Shown here: positions 33,541-43,934 of the stretch, piece by piece
Layout of the letters: every line of letters begins with the position of its first letter
Position numbering within the stretch: position 1 is the first letter of the stretch
Source: Geodermatophilus sabuli
Lineage (GTDB): Bacteria; Actinomycetota; Actinomycetes; Mycobacteriales; Geodermatophilaceae
DNA length: 64,000 nucleotides
Reading direction: 5' to 3'
Assembly: GCF_900215145.1 (NCBI RefSeq)
Contig: NZ_OBDO01000001.1
Location: 930,001-994,000 of the forward strand
Notes under the pieces: model-generated
Databases searched by the model: none
What the model saw: only the letters and a program-made list of their open reading frames with translations
What the model was told of the DNA's origin: nothing
Made by a program: the position numbers and the translations under genes

Positions 33541-34056
33541 ATGGCGTCGTCCCCCTCGCGGAGCCGGGCCGCTCCGCGGCGCTCGCCCCGCCCGGCGCCC
33601 CGGCCGGTCCCGGGCCGCGCGGCCGGGACGACCGCGCTCGACCGTCCGTTGCTCGCCCCCTTCGCCGCCGTGTTCGGCGTGCTCGTGGCCGCCGAGGACC
33701 TCGTCCTGGGCTACCTGCTCTGGGAGCCGGACCGCCACTGGCACTGGTACGTCGTCGGCGCAGTCCTGCTCGCGGCTTGGGCTGCGGCGGGCGCGGCGAT
33801 GGTCTGGCTCGGCCGCGGCCGGGGGTGGCTGGTGCTGGCCGGCGCGAGCGTGCTGCCGCTGCTGCTCCTGCTGGGCCTGCTGGTGCTCTTCGGGGTCCTG
33901 GGCGGCGGGTCGGCGATGGTGTGGGCGGTCGTGCTGCTCATCGGACCGGTCGGCTGCCTGACGCTGGCCGTGCGCCGCCCGATCCGGGAGTGGACCCGCC
34001 CCGCCCGGGCGACGCGCTCCCCGCAGCGGGACCGCCGGAGGGCCGCGTCCCGCTAG
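33541..34056 (+). CDS. Small membrane protein of unknown function (171 residues)
   Basis: Not recognised. A 35-residue Arg/Pro/Ser-rich cytoplasmic start is followed by four hydrophobic segments (about 40-60, 70-90, 97-117, 122-142) and a basic tail. The DRHWHWYVVGAVLL stretch is an aromatic-rich loop. The layout resembles the preceding 148-residue protein. It has its own leaderless promoter and ends 9 bases before the flavoprotein gene. Confidence 0.62.
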   Translation: MASSPSRSRAAPRRSPRPAPRPVPGRAAGTTALDRPLLAPFAAVFGVLVAAEDLVLGYLLWEPDRHWHWYVVGAVLLAAWAAAGAAMVWLGRGRGWLVLAGASVLPLLLLLGLLVLFGVLGGGSAMVWAVVLLIGPVGCLTLAVRRPIREWTRPARATRSPQRDRRRAASR

Positions 34057-34059
34057 CGT
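34054..34059 (+). promoter_or_regulatory. Leaderless -10 element of the flavoprotein gene
   Basis: TAGCGT ends 6 bases before GTG 34066 and overlaps the stop codon of the preceding gene. Confidence 0.5.
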
Positions 34060-34065
34060 GCGTCC

Positions 34066-35718
34066 GTGGCTGACACAGACGTCGTGGTGGTGGGCGCGGG
34101 GCTGGCCGGACTGGTGGCCACCGCCGAGCTGGCCGACGCCGGCAAGCGGGTGGTGCTCCTCGAGCAGGAGCCGGAGGCGTGCTTCGGCGGGCAGGCGTGG
34201 TGGTCCTTCGGCGGGCTGTTCCTGGTCGACTCCCCGGAGCAGCGCCGGCTGCGCGTGCGTGACTCGCTGGAGCTGGCCCGGCAGGACTGGTTCGGTTCCG
34301 CCGGGTTCGACCGCGACGAGGACCACTGGCCGCGTCGCTGGGCGGAGGCCTACCTGCAGTTCGCCGCGGGGGAGAAGCGCGCCTGGCTGCGGGGGCAGGG
34401 CGTCGGCTTCTTCCCGATCGTCGGCTGGGCCGAGCGCGGCGGGTACACGGCCACCGGCCACGGCAACTCCGTGCCGCGCTTCCACATCGTCTGGGGCACC
34501 GGGCCGGGCCTGGTCGAGCCGTTCGCCCGCCGGGTGCGCGCCGCCGTCGACCGCGGCCTGGTGGAGGTGCGTTTCCGGCACCGGGTGGACGAGCTGGTCG
34601 TCAGCGACGGCGCCGTGACCGGCGTGCGCGGCGGCGTCCTCGAGCCCAGCGGGGTGGCCCGCGGGCAGGCCAGCTCACGCACCGGGGTCGGCGCGTTCGA
34701 GATCGCCGCGCAGGCCGTCGTCGTCACCTCCGGCGGGATCGGCGGCAACCCCGACCTCGTCCGCGCCAACTGGCCGGCCCGGCTGGGGCCGGCCCCGCAG
34801 CGGCTCCTCTCCGGCGTCCCCGCCCACGTCGACGGCCGGATGCTGCAGGCCACCGAGGCCGCCGGCGGGCACCTGATCAACCGCGACCGCATGTGGCACT
34901 ACACCGAGGGCATCGCCAACCACTCGCCGGTGTGGGAGCGGCACGGCATCCGGATCCTGCCCGGACCGTCGTCCCTGTGGCTCGACGCCACCGGGAAGCG
35001 GCTGCCGGTGCCGCTGTTCCCCGGCTTCGACACCCTCGGCACGCTGGCCCACATCGGGCAGACCGGCTACGAGCACACCTGGTTCGTGGCGACGGAGAAG
35101 ATCGTGGAGAAGGAGTTCGCGCTCTCCGGCTCCGAGCAGAACCCCGACCTCACCGGCAAGGACGTCCGGCTCCTGCTCAACCGGGTCAAGGCCGGCGTGT
35201 CCGGACCGGTGCAGGCGTTCCTGGACCGCGGGGAGGACTTCGTCGTCGCGCGGACCCTGCCCGAGCTGGTGGCCGGGATGAACCGCATCACCGGCGGGAC
35301 GCCGGAGCTGGACCTCGGCACGGTGGAGCGGGAGATCGTCTGCCGCGACCGCGCGATCGACAACCAGTTCGGCAAGGACCTGCAGATCACCGCGGTCCGC
35401 GGCGCGCGCCACTACCTCGGCGACAAGCTGATCCGGGTCGCCCCGCCGCACCGGCTGCTCGACCCGGAGGCCGGCCCGCTGATCGCGGTGCGGCTCAACC
35501 TGCTCACCCGCAAGACCCTCGGCGGGCTGGAGACCGACCTGTCGGGGCGGGTGCTGCGCGCGGGCGGGGAGGTCTTCCCCGGCCTGTACGCCGCGGGCGA
35601 GGTGGCCGGGTTCGGCGGCGGAGGCATGCACGGCTACCGCTCGCTGGAGGGGACCTTCCTCGGCGGCTGCCTGTTCTCGGGACGGGTGGCGGGCCGGGCC
35701 CTGGCGGCGGCGCTGTGA
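34066..35718 (+). CDS. FAD-binding dehydrogenase (COG3573-like, fumarate reductase/KstD superfamily)
   Basis: FAD-dependent oxidoreductase of 550 residues. The dinucleotide motif [20 protein letters not shown] (5-24) binds [13 protein letters not shown] follows. The C-terminal FAD-contact [23 protein letters not shown] and the closing [15 protein letters not shown] are typical of the fumarate reductase/3-ketosteroid dehydrogenase superfamily. The predicted-oxidoreductase branch it resembles has no firm substrate. It overlaps the following membrane-protein gene by 4 bases. No signal peptide. Confidence 0.85.
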   Translation: MADTDVVVVGAGLAGLVATAELADAGKRVVLLEQEPEACFGGQAWWSFGGLFLVDSPEQRRLRVRDSLELARQDWFGSAGFDRDEDHWPRRWAEAYLQFAAGEKRAWLRGQGVGFFPIVGWAERGGYTATGHGNSVPRFHIVWGTGPGLVEPFARRVRAAVDRGLVEVRFRHRVDELVVSDGAVTGVRGGVLEPSGVARGQASSRTGVGAFEIAAQAVVVTSGGIGGNPDLVRANWPARLGPAPQRLLSGVPAHVDGRMLQATEAAGGHLINRDRMWHYTEGIANHSPVWERHGIRILPGPSSLWLDATGKRLPVPLFPGFDTLGTLAHIGQTGYEHTWFVATEKIVEKEFALSGSEQNPDLTGKDVRLLLNRVKAGVSGPVQAFLDRGEDFVVARTLPELVAGMNRITGGTPELDLGTVEREIVCRDRAIDNQFGKDLQITAVRGARHYLGDKLIRVAPPHRLLDPEAGPLIAVRLNLLTRKTLGGLETDLSGRVLRAGGEVFPGLYAAGEVAGFGGGGMHGYRSLEGTFLGGCLFSGRVAGRALAAAL

Positions 35719-36389
35719 CCGCACCACGGGACCCGTGGTCGGACCCGGCCACGCAAACCGAGCACGGCGCCCCCTACGCCGGCCCGCCGCCCACCGCGGC
35801 CGTCCCGCCGTGGGTCGGCCCGCCGTACGGCGCGCCCGCGCCCGGCTGGCCGCCCTACGGCGCATCCCCGTACGGGATGCCGTGGCCGTCGCCCCCGGCC
35901 GGACCGCGGCGTCCGGGCCAGGTCATCGCCGCCGCGGTGCTGGCCTTCGTGCAGGCGGCCGGGGTGGCCGTCGCGTCGGCCTACGTCTTCCTCGTCGCCT
36001 CGCTGTTCGCCCTCGCCGAGGGGGAGCCCGGTTTCCCCGGCGACGGCGACGCGCTGGCCACGGAGGCGACGGCCATCGCCGCCGTCCAGATCGCCTCGGT
36101 GGTCGCCCTCGTCGTCGGCGGGGTCATGGCGCTCAGCCGCCGCAGCCCGGCCGCGCGCTGGACCCTGGTCGTCGCGCTGGGCCTGCAGGTGGCGCTGGCC
36201 GTCTACTGGGCGGTGCGGCTGTTCGACCTCCTCGGGCGGGTGCCCGGTGGCGACCCGTCGGCGGTGCTGCTGTTCGGCGTCTTCTGCTTCGCCGCCGCCC
36301 CGGCGGTCGGCCTGGGGCTGCTGGTCGGCCGCTCGGCCCGCGACTGGTTCGCCGCCGACCGGCACGGGGAGCCGGCGCCGAGCCGGTGA
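35715..36389 (+). CDS. Proline-rich membrane protein of unknown function
   Basis: A 224-residue protein not assigned to a function. Residues 1-70 are a Pro/Gly/Tyr-rich cytoplasmic tail ([17 protein letters not shown]), common in actinobacterial membrane proteins. Four hydrophobic segments follow at roughly 73-97, 115-135, 143-165 and 180-200. GTG 35715 overlaps the flavoprotein stop. It might be a partner of that enzyme, but such tails occur in many unrelated proteins. Confidence 0.7.
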   Translation: MTAPRDPWSDPATQTEHGAPYAGPPPTAAVPPWVGPPYGAPAPGWPPYGASPYGMPWPSPPAGPRRPGQVIAAAVLAFVQAAGVAVASAYVFLVASLFALAEGEPGFPGDGDALATEATAIAAVQIASVVALVVGGVMALSRRSPAARWTLVVALGLQVALAVYWAVRLFDLLGRVPGGDPSAVLLFGVFCFAAAPAVGLGLLVGRSARDWFAADRHGEPAPSR

Positions 36390-36424
36390 CCGGGGCGGCC
36401 GTCCCCGGGTGGGACGATCGGGGC

Positions 36425-36799
36425 ATGTCCGTCGTCCCCGCCCCCGAGTCCGCCCTGGACCCGGCCGTCGCCGCGCTGCTGCGCCGCGACGACGCCGGCC
36501 TGGTCGCCGCCGTGGTCCAGCAGCACGACACCGGCGAGGTGCTCATGGTCGCCTGGATGGACGACGAGGCGCTGCGCCGCACCCTCACCACCGGGCGGGC
36601 CACCTACTGGTCGCGCAGCCGGCAGGAGTACTGGGTGAAGGGCGAGACCTCCGGTCACCGCCAGTGGGTCCGCGACGTGCGCGTGGACTGCGACGGCGAC
36701 GCCCTGCTGGTGCTCGTCGACCAGGAGGGCCCGGCCTGCCACACCGGCACGCGCAGCTGCTTCTCCCGCCCGCTGGAGGTGCCCGGTGCGGCTCGGTGA
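36425..36799 (+). CDS. hisI: Phosphoribosyl-AMP cyclohydrolase HisI
   Basis: Opens the adenine ring of PR-AMP in histidine synthesis. The metal-binding [10 protein letters not shown] and CHTGTRSCF motifs are intact, as is the start [14 protein letters not shown] and [16 protein letters not shown]. 124 residues, the stand-alone form without HisE. A possible leaderless -10 (GACGAT at 36412-36417) is 7 bases before ATG 36425. It overlaps trpE by 14 bases, coupling a histidine gene to the tryptophan operon. Confidence 0.95.
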   Translation: MSVVPAPESALDPAVAALLRRDDAGLVAAVVQQHDTGEVLMVAWMDDEALRRTLTTGRATYWSRSRQEYWVKGETSGHRQWVRDVRVDCDGDALLVLVDQEGPACHTGTRSCFSRPLEVPGAAR

Positions 36800-38309
36800 G
36801 ACCACCCCCTCGCGGGAGGAGTTCGCGGCGCTGGACCGGGCGGGGAGGCGCGCCGCGATGGTCCCGGTCATCCGCCGGCTGCTGGCCGACGGCGAGACCG
36901 CCGTCGGCATCTACCGCAAGCTCGCCGGCAACCGGCCCGGCACCGTGCTGCTGGAGTCCGCCGAGCAGGGGAAGCGGTGGGCGCGGTACAGCTTCGTCGG
37001 TGTTCGCAGCGCCGGCGTCCTGACCGAGCGGGACGGCGTGACCCAGTGGCTGGGGCAGCGGCTGCCCGGCCTGACCGACGACCTGCCGGCCGACCCGCTG
37101 GCCGCCGTCCGCACCCTCGCCCGCCGGCTGCGCTCGCCGCGCACCGCGGGCCTGCCGCCGCTGACCGGCGGTCTGGTCGGGTACCTGGGCTACGACGTCG
37201 TCCGGCGGCTGGAGCGGCTGCCGGTCCGGGCCACCGACGACCTCGGCATGCCCGAGCTGGCGCTCACCCTGGTCACCGACCTGGTCGTGCTCGACCACAG
37301 CGACGGCACCGTGCTGCTGATCGCCAACGCCCTGCGGGGCGCGGGGGAGGACGGCACCGGGTGGGAGGACGCCGTGGCGCGGCTGGACGCCATGGCCGCC
37401 GACCTCACCAAGTCCGCGCCCCCCGGGGTGGCCACCTTCGTCACCGCCGAGCCGCCGGCGGCGGTCAGCAACATGGCGCCCGGTGTCTTCGAGGACGGCG
37501 TGGAGCGGATCCGGGAGCACATCCGGGCCGGGGACGCCTTCCAGGTGGTGCTCTCCCAGCGCTTCGAGGTACCCACCGGGGTCGACGCCCTGGACCTCTA
37601 CCGGGTGCTGCGGGCCACCAACCCCTCGCCGTACATGTACCTGCTGCGCTTCGCCGGCCGGGAGACGCCGTTCGACGTCGTCGGCTCCTCGCCGGAGGCG
37701 CTGGTGACGGTGACCGGCTCCTCTGCCGTCGTCCACCCGCCGGCCGGCACCCGCCCCCGCGGCGCCACCCCCGAGGAGGACGCCCGGCTGGCCGAGGGCC
37801 TGCTGGCCGACCCCAAGGAGCGCGCCGAGCACGTGATGCTCGTCGACCTCGCCCGCAACGACCTGGGGCGGGTCTGCGTCCCGGGCACGGTCGAGGTGCC
37901 CGACTTCATGCGGGTCGAGCACTACAGCCACGTCATGCACCTGGTGTCGACCGTGGCCGGTCAGGTCGCCCCCGAGTGGGACGCCCTCGACGTCTTCGAC
38001 GCGACGTTCCCCGCCGGCACCGTCTCCGGGGCCCCCAAGCCGCGGGCGATGGAGATCATCGAGTCCCTGGAACCCACCCGCCGCGCCCTCTACGCGGGCA
38101 CGGTCGGCTACGTCGACGCCAGCGGCGACCTCGACATGGCGATCGCGATCCGGACGGCGGTGCTGCACCAGGGGCGGGCCTACGTGCAGGCCGGCGCCGG
38201 CATCGTCGCCGACAGCGACCCCTGCACCGAGGAGGCGGAGACCCGCCACAAGGCCCGCGCGGTCCTGTCGGCGATCGCCACGGCCGAGGAGATGCGGGAA
38301 CTCCCGTGA
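36786..38309 (+). CDS. trpE: Anthranilate synthase component I
   Basis: Makes anthranilate from chorismate with ammonia from TrpG. Seen motifs: the tryptophan feedback site LLES near residue 58, the chorismate-domain signature [68 protein letters not shown]. 507 residues. GTG 36786 lies in the end of hisI. Its TGA stop (38307-38309) falls in the first copy of the 83-bp tandem repeat. trpG and trpD are not in this window. Confidence 0.96.
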   Translation: MRLGETTPSREEFAALDRAGRRAAMVPVIRRLLADGETAVGIYRKLAGNRPGTVLLESAEQGKRWARYSFVGVRSAGVLTERDGVTQWLGQRLPGLTDDLPADPLAAVRTLARRLRSPRTAGLPPLTGGLVGYLGYDVVRRLERLPVRATDDLGMPELALTLVTDLVVLDHSDGTVLLIANALRGAGEDGTGWEDAVARLDAMAADLTKSAPPGVATFVTAEPPAAVSNMAPGVFEDGVERIREHIRAGDAFQVVLSQRFEVPTGVDALDLYRVLRATNPSPYMYLLRFAGRETPFDVVGSSPEALVTVTGSSAVVHPPAGTRPRGATPEEDARLAEGLLADPKERAEHVMLVDLARNDLGRVCVPGTVEVPDFMRVEHYSHVMHLVSTVAGQVAPEWDALDVFDATFPAGTVSGAPKPRAMEIIESLEPTRRALYAGTVGYVDASGDLDMAIAIRTAVLHQGRAYVQAGAGIVADSDPCTEEAETRHKARAVLSAIATAEEMRELP

Positions 38310-38637
38310 GCGGACAGCGGCGTGAGCATCGCAGCGAGCGCCAGCGAGCGAGGAGCGGAGCGCTGCGCGGGAGCGAACCGTGGGCACCGTGAGCGGACAG
38401 CGGCGTGAGCATCGCAGCGAGCGCCAGCGAGCGAGGAGCGGAGCGCTGCGCGGGAGCGAACCGTGGGCACCGTGAGCGGACAGCGGCGTGAGCATCGCAG
38501 CGAGCGCCAGCGAGCGAGGAGCGGAGCGCTGCGCGGGAGCGAACCGTGGGCACCGTGAGCGGACAGCGGCGTGAGCATCGCAGCGAGCGCCAGCGAGCGA
38601 GGAGCGGAGCGCTGCGCGGGAGCGAACCGTGGGCACC
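38306..38637 (+). repeat. Four perfect tandem copies of an 83-bp unit
   Basis: Copies start at 38306, 38389, 38472 and 38555 and appear identical base for base. The unit begins with the GTGA that contains the trpE stop in copy 1 and ends with GTGGGCACC, so the last copy provides the GTG start (38629) of the next gene together with its GGGAG ribosome site. Each unit has an inverted repeat CGCAGCG/CGCTGCG (24-base loop) and a 31-codon frame (GTG to TGA) running into the next copy. 83 is not a multiple of 3. No unique spacers lie between the copies. Confidence 0.95.
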
Positions 38638-39264
38638 GTGACGGCACCGCCCGGCCGCGCCCGGCGTGAGCTGACCCTGGCGGTGGCCGGCGCTGCGCTC
38701 GCGGGCGGGCTCGCCCTGTCCGTGGGTGGGCAGACGTGGATCACGGCCACGCTGCGCCGGCCGGCGCCCCTGCCGCCGACCACCACCGAGCTGACCGGCG
38801 GCACGCTGGCCCCGCTGGTCCCGGCCGGGGGGCTGCTGCTCCTGGCCGCCGCGGTGGCCCTGCTCGCCGTCCGCGGGGCCGGGCGGGTCGCCGTCGGGCT
38901 GCTGGTCGCCGTCGCCGGCGGCGTGCTGGGCTGGTCGGGGATGCGCGCGCTGCTCGGGGACGCCGACGTCGCGGCGGCCGCCGTCGTGGGCACCGGGAGC
39001 CCCGGCCGCGAGCTCACGGCCGAGCTGCACGCCGCCTGGCCGGTGCTCGCGCTGCTGGCGGGGGTCCTCGCCGTGCTCGCCGGCCTGCTCACCGTGCTGC
39101 GCGGCCGCGGCTGGCCGGGGATGGGCCGCCGCTACGAGCGGACGCCGAGCAGCGGCGAGCCGGTGCCCGCACGGCCACGGACCGACGAGGACCGCGCCGT
39201 GGACGCCTGGCGGGCGCTCGACCGCGGGGAGGACCCGACGGACCCCGGTGGACGCGAACCCTGA
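38629..39264 (+). CDS. Trp biosynthesis-associated membrane protein
   Basis: The actinobacterial trp-operon membrane protein (TIGR02234-like), placed between trpE and trpC as usual; its function is not established. 211 residues with four hydrophobic segments (about 17-35, 65-82, 88-106, 130-150), the conserved [10 protein letters not shown] after the first, and a charged C-terminal tail. GTG 38629 is chosen because GGGAG lies 6 bases upstream; GTG 38638 is the alternative. The start region is part of the fourth copy of the tandem repeat. Confidence 0.85.
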   Translation: MGTVTAPPGRARRELTLAVAGAALAGGLALSVGGQTWITATLRRPAPLPPTTTELTGGTLAPLVPAGGLLLLAAAVALLAVRGAGRVAVGLLVAVAGGVLGWSGMRALLGDADVAAAAVVGTGSPGRELTAELHAAWPVLALLAGVLAVLAGLLTVLRGRGWPGMGRRYERTPSSGEPVPARPRTDEDRAVDAWRALDRGEDPTDPGGREP

Positions 39265-39345
39265 GTCCTACCCGCGACGGAGTGGCGGCAACCGCCCGTG
39301 GGCGGCGACGGTCGCCCCGCGGGCAGCCGGGCACCGCGTCGCCTC

Positions 39346-39351
39346 TAGAGT
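39346..39351 (+). promoter_or_regulatory. Possible -10 element before trpC
   Basis: TAGAGT lies 70 bases before trpC in a 157-base gap after the membrane protein gene; it suggests an internal promoter. No clear -35. Confidence 0.4.
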
Positions 39352-39421
39352 GGGAGTGCGGGGCCGGTCGAGGCCGGGCCGGACCGCCAGGCCAGAACGA
39401 CGATCAGCAGCGGGAGGACAC

Positions 39422-40231
39422 GTGTCCGTGCTCGACGAGATCGTCGCCGGTGTGCGCGAGGACCTGGCGGCGCGTGAGGCCCTGACCCCGTTGGCGGAGG
39501 TGAAGGCCACCGCGCAGGACGCCCGGCCGGCGCTCGACGCCCTGGCCGCCCTCCGCGCCCCCGGTGTCGGGGTCATCGCCGAGGTGAAGCGGCAGAGCCC
39601 GTCGAAGGGCGCCCTCGCCGACATCCCCGACCCCGCGGTCCTGGCCGGGCAGTACGCCGACGGCGGGGCGCGGGTGATCAGCGTGCTCACCGAGCGGCGC
39701 CGCTTCGGGGGCTCCCAGGCCGACCTCGCCGCCGTCCGGGCCGCGGTCGACGTACCGATCCTGTGCAAGGACTTCGTGGTCAGCAGCTACCAGGTGCACG
39801 AGGCCCGCGCACACGGCGCCGACGTCGTCCTCCTGATCGTCGCCGCACTCGAGCAGAACGCCCTCCTCGGCCTGCTGGAGCGGGTGGAGTCCCTCGGCAT
39901 GACCGCCCTGGTGGAGGTGCACACCGAGGCAGAGGCCGACCGCGCCCTGGCCGCCGGCGCCGCCGTCATCGGGGTCAACGCCCGCGACCTCACCACGCTC
40001 CAGGTCGACCGCTCCACCTTCGAGCGGATCGCCCCCGGGCTGCCGTCGGAGGTGGTCAAGGTCGCCGAGTCCGGCGTCCGCGGGCCGCACGACCTCATCG
40101 GCTACGCCGCCGCCGGCGCCGACGCCGTGCTCGTCGGCGAGGGCCTGGTCACCGCCGGCGACGCCCGCCAGGCGGTCGCCGACCTGGTCACGGCCGGCTC
40201 GCACCCCGCGACGCCCCGCACCAGTCGCTGA
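39422..40231 (+). CDS. trpC: Indole-3-glycerol phosphate synthase
   Basis: Closes the indole ring from CdRP. The barrel shows [12 protein letters not shown] (catalytic Lys), [24 protein letters not shown] with catalytic Lys, [21 protein letters not shown] and ESGVRGPHD. 269 residues; GTG 39422 follows GGGAGGA. No TrpF domain is fused, in line with PriA doing that step. Confidence 0.96.
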   Translation: MSVLDEIVAGVREDLAAREALTPLAEVKATAQDARPALDALAALRAPGVGVIAEVKRQSPSKGALADIPDPAVLAGQYADGGARVISVLTERRRFGGSQADLAAVRAAVDVPILCKDFVVSSYQVHEARAHGADVVLLIVAALEQNALLGLLERVESLGMTALVEVHTEAEADRALAAGAAVIGVNARDLTTLQVDRSTFERIAPGLPSEVVKVAESGVRGPHDLIGYAAAGADAVLVGEGLVTAGDARQAVADLVTAGSHPATPRTSR

Positions 40232-40255
40232 GCCGGCCCTCGCGAGGCCCGCTCC

Positions 40256-40302
40256 GAGCTGGTGGGGGTGAGGACGGGGTCCTCCTGCTGCCCCCACGGC
40301 TC
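40256..40302. terminator. Hairpin in the trpC-trpB gap
   Basis: GTGGGGG at 40262-40268 pairs with CCCCCAC at 40291-40297, enclosing a GAGGAC-GGG-GTCCTC stem, and GAGC/GCTC extend it outward. It may attenuate transcription between trpC and trpB. Confidence 0.5.
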
Positions 40303-40330
40303 GCACGCTCGCGGCGGGCCCCTGCAGGAG
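40270..40330 (-). repeat. Dispersed intergenic repeat family, copy 1
   Basis: Read on the minus strand this 61-base stretch runs CTGCAGGGGCCC, GAGCGTGCGAG, GGGGGCAG and ends GTCCTC. It resembles the stretches at 57315-57370 and 62887-62943 in the same order and spacing. Confidence 0.65.
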
Positions 40331-40390
40331 GGTCGACCCGCTGGGTACCCCGTGCACGACTGTCTCGCTCCCGCGCGGGACACTGGGGAC

Positions 40391-41767
<1,377 letters not shown>

Positions 41768-41840
41768 GGGAGCTCGCGAGCTCGGCAGTGGACACAGCAG
41801 CTCCGCGAACGCGGCCGACGAGCGCCGGCGAGGGGGCGGC
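41768..41840 (+). repeat. 73-bp intergenic repeat, copy 2
   Basis: Fills the trpB-trpA gap exactly, from stop codon to start codon, and aligns without gaps with 10863-10935 (51 of 73 positions by eye). The shared segments are GAGCTCGCGAG, GACACAGCA/GGCACAGCA and CCGACGAGCGCCGGCGAG. Confidence 0.7.
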
Positions 41841-42644
41841 GTGAGCCTCTTGGCAGACCGGATCGCGGCCGCACGGGCCGAGGGGCGGTCGGCGCTCGTC
41901 GCCTACCTGCCGGTCGGCTACCCGGACGTCGAGGCCTCCATCGCGGCGATGGTGGCCGCGGTCGAGGGCGGGGCCGACGTCGTCGAGGTCGGCGTCCCCT
42001 ACAGCGACCCGGGCATGGACGGGCCGGTCATCCAGCAGGCGGTGGACGTCGCCGTGCGCGCCGGGGTCGGCCTGCGCGACGCGCTCCGGGCGGTCGAGGC
42101 CGTCGCCGCCGCCGGCGCGGTGCCCGTGGTCATGAGCTACTGGAACCCGGTGGAGCGCTACGGCGTGGAGCGGTTCGCCACCGACCTGGCCGCCGCCGGG
42201 GGAGCGGGGGCGATCACCCCCGACCTCATCCCCGAGGAGGCCGGGGAGTGGCTGGCCGCCGCCGAGCGCGCCGACCTCGACCGGGTCTTCCTCGTCGCGC
42301 CGTCGTCCACCGACGCCCGCCTGGTGTCGACGACGGCCGCCTGCCGCGGCTTCGTCTACGCCGCCTCCACGATGGGGGTCACCGGCACCCGCGCCACGGT
42401 CAGCGACGCGGCCGAGCAGCTGGTCGCCCGCACCCGCGCGGCGGCTCCCGACCTCGCCGTCTGCGTGGGCCTGGGGGTGTCCGACGCGGACCAGGCCGCC
42501 GAGGTGGCCGCCTTCGCCGACGGCGTCATCGTCGGCTCCGCGTTCGTGCGCACCCTCCTCGACGGTCGCGGCGCGGACGGCGTGCGCGCGCTGGCCGCCG
42601 AGCTGGCCGAGGGCGTACGCCGCCGGGCCGGGGCCCCCGCATGA
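41841..42644 (+). CDS. trpA: Tryptophan synthase alpha chain
   Basis: Cleaves indole glycerol phosphate to indole and G3P. LVAYLPVGYPDVEAS, the catalytic Glu in DVVEVGVPYSDPGMDGPVIQ and Asp in ITPDLIPEEA are visible; MGVTGTR is the phosphate loop. 267 residues. GTG 41841 directly follows the 73-bp repeat, which supplies its ribosome site. Its end overlaps lgt by 4 bases. Confidence 0.96.
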   Translation: MSLLADRIAAARAEGRSALVAYLPVGYPDVEASIAAMVAAVEGGADVVEVGVPYSDPGMDGPVIQQAVDVAVRAGVGLRDALRAVEAVAAAGAVPVVMSYWNPVERYGVERFATDLAAAGGAGAITPDLIPEEAGEWLAAAERADLDRVFLVAPSSTDARLVSTTAACRGFVYAASTMGVTGTRATVSDAAEQLVARTRAAAPDLAVCVGLGVSDADQAAEVAAFADGVIVGSAFVRTLLDGRGADGVRALAAELAEGVRRRAGAPA

Positions 42645-43612
42645 CCACGCTGGCCGCCATCCCCAGTCCCACCCAGGGCGTCTGGGAGCTCGGTCCGCTA
42701 CCGATCCGCGCCTACGCGCTGTGCATCATCGCCGGCATCGTCGCCGCGATCTGGCTGACCGACCGCCGCTGGCGGGCCCGCGGCGGGGCGGAGGGCGACG
42801 TCCTCGACATCGCCGTCTGGGCGGTGCCCTTCGGCATCATCGGCGGCCGCCTCTACCACGTCATCAGCAGCCCCCGGGCCTACTTCGGCGAGGACGGGGA
42901 CCCGCTGCGCGCCCTCGCCATCTGGGAGGGCGGCCTCGGCATCTGGGGCGCCATCGCCCTCGGCGGGGTGGGCGCGTGGATCGCCTGCCGCCGCCGGGGC
43001 ATCCCCCTGCCCGCCTTCGCCGACGCGCTCGCGCCCGGGCTGCTGGTGGCCCAGGCGATCGGGCGGCTGGGCAACTGGTTCAACAACGAGCTCTACGGCA
43101 GCCCGACCGACCTCCCCTGGGCCTTGGAGATCCACGTCTGGGACGGCACCGGCGCGGTGGTCGGCCCCGACGGGCTGCCGCTCGTGCAGGGCTTCTTCCA
43201 CCCCACGTTCCTCTACGAGATGCTGTGGAACCTCGCCGCGGCCGCGCTGGTCATCTGGGCCGACCGGCGCTTCCGGCTCGGGCACGGTCGGGCGTTCGCC
43301 CTCTACGTGGCCAGCTACTGCGCCGGCCGGCTGTGGATCGAGCTGCTGCGCACCGACCCGGCCGAGACCTTCTTCGGCGTCCGGCTCAACGTCTTCACCT
43401 CCGTCATCGTCGGCCTGCTGGCGGTGGCCTACCTGGTCTGGCAGCGCGGCCGGCCGCGCGAGGTGATCACCCGCGGACGTGAGACGGCCGACACCGTCGG
43501 GGCCGAGCACGGTGCCGATGCGGCGTCGCCGGCGGTCGCGCCCGGCGGCGGCGAGCCGGCGGCCGACGGACCCGCAGGTGAGGACGACCGCCGGCGCCGC
43601 ACGGAGAGTTGA
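42641..43612 (+). CDS. lgt: Prolipoprotein diacylglyceryl transferase
   Basis: Membrane enzyme attaching diacylglycerol to the lipobox cysteine of prolipoproteins such as the two receptors in this window. Seven hydrophobic spans; the signature GRLGNWFNNELYG includes the essential Arg and Asn; GGRLYHVI and FHPTFLYE are also conserved. 323 residues with an Ala/Gly/acidic cytoplasmic tail from about residue 275. ATG 42641 overlaps trpA. A place at the end of the trp operon is common in Actinobacteria. Confidence 0.95.
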   Translation: MTTLAAIPSPTQGVWELGPLPIRAYALCIIAGIVAAIWLTDRRWRARGGAEGDVLDIAVWAVPFGIIGGRLYHVISSPRAYFGEDGDPLRALAIWEGGLGIWGAIALGGVGAWIACRRRGIPLPAFADALAPGLLVAQAIGRLGNWFNNELYGSPTDLPWALEIHVWDGTGAVVGPDGLPLVQGFFHPTFLYEMLWNLAAAALVIWADRRFRLGHGRAFALYVASYCAGRLWIELLRTDPAETFFGVRLNVFTSVIVGLLAVAYLVWQRGRPREVITRGRETADTVGAEHGADAASPAVAPGGGEPAADGPAGEDDRRRRTES

Positions 43613-43934
43613 GCGGGACGCGCCGCGACTCGGGTTTGGCGGTGTGAGCCCCGTGTTACGTCTGTGTACCCTCTGCCCAGGCCCTCCCAGTGATCCTGGC
43701 GAGGGTGCTTGCGTCGGAACCGGGCCAGCGCCGCCCCGCGGACGACAGCCCCGGGGGCACCACCTCCAGGGCTCGTGGACCAGGGTGGGACAGGCGATCC
43801 CGGATCGCCCTCCGCCCCCGGTTCTCTCGCAGTGCCGCACCTCTGCCCTCTGACCACCGGCCCCGGGCCTCCGCCCCCCGCCCGCTCCCGTCATCGACGA
43901 CGGCCGCGGACGGCGCGCCGACGACGGGAGTGAC
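43613..43934 (+). promoter_or_regulatory. Long leader of gltB (322 bases) with RBS-sequestering hairpin
   Basis: No gene is seen. TACCCT at 43667-43672 is a likely -10, giving a leader of about 255 bases. GGCGATCC-C-GGATCGCC at 43793-43809 is a perfect small hairpin. Further down, CTCCCGTC (43885-43892) is complementary to GACGGGAG (43923-43930), which contains the gltB ribosome site, so a hairpin could hide it. A GTTAC-N6-GTACC pair at 43655-43670 faintly resembles half of a GlnR box. Confidence 0.5.

Noticed and set aside
38380-38475. trp leader peptide for classical attenuation
   Set aside because: The 31-codon frame in each repeat has only one Trp codon near its end and lies after trpE rather than before it.
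38306-38637. CRISPR array
   Set aside because: The repeats are directly adjacent, 83 bp long and have no unique spacers; no cas genes are nearby.
38180-38647. A minus-strand protein made of repeated [20 protein letters not shown]-like blocks
   Set aside because: Only the antisense reading of the 83-bp tandem repeats; the unit is not a multiple of 3, so the peptide order depends on frame cycling.
43655-43670. GlnR binding box before gltB
   Set aside because: Only GTTAC-N6-GTACC is present; the expected adenine-rich half (GAAAC) and second box are missing.
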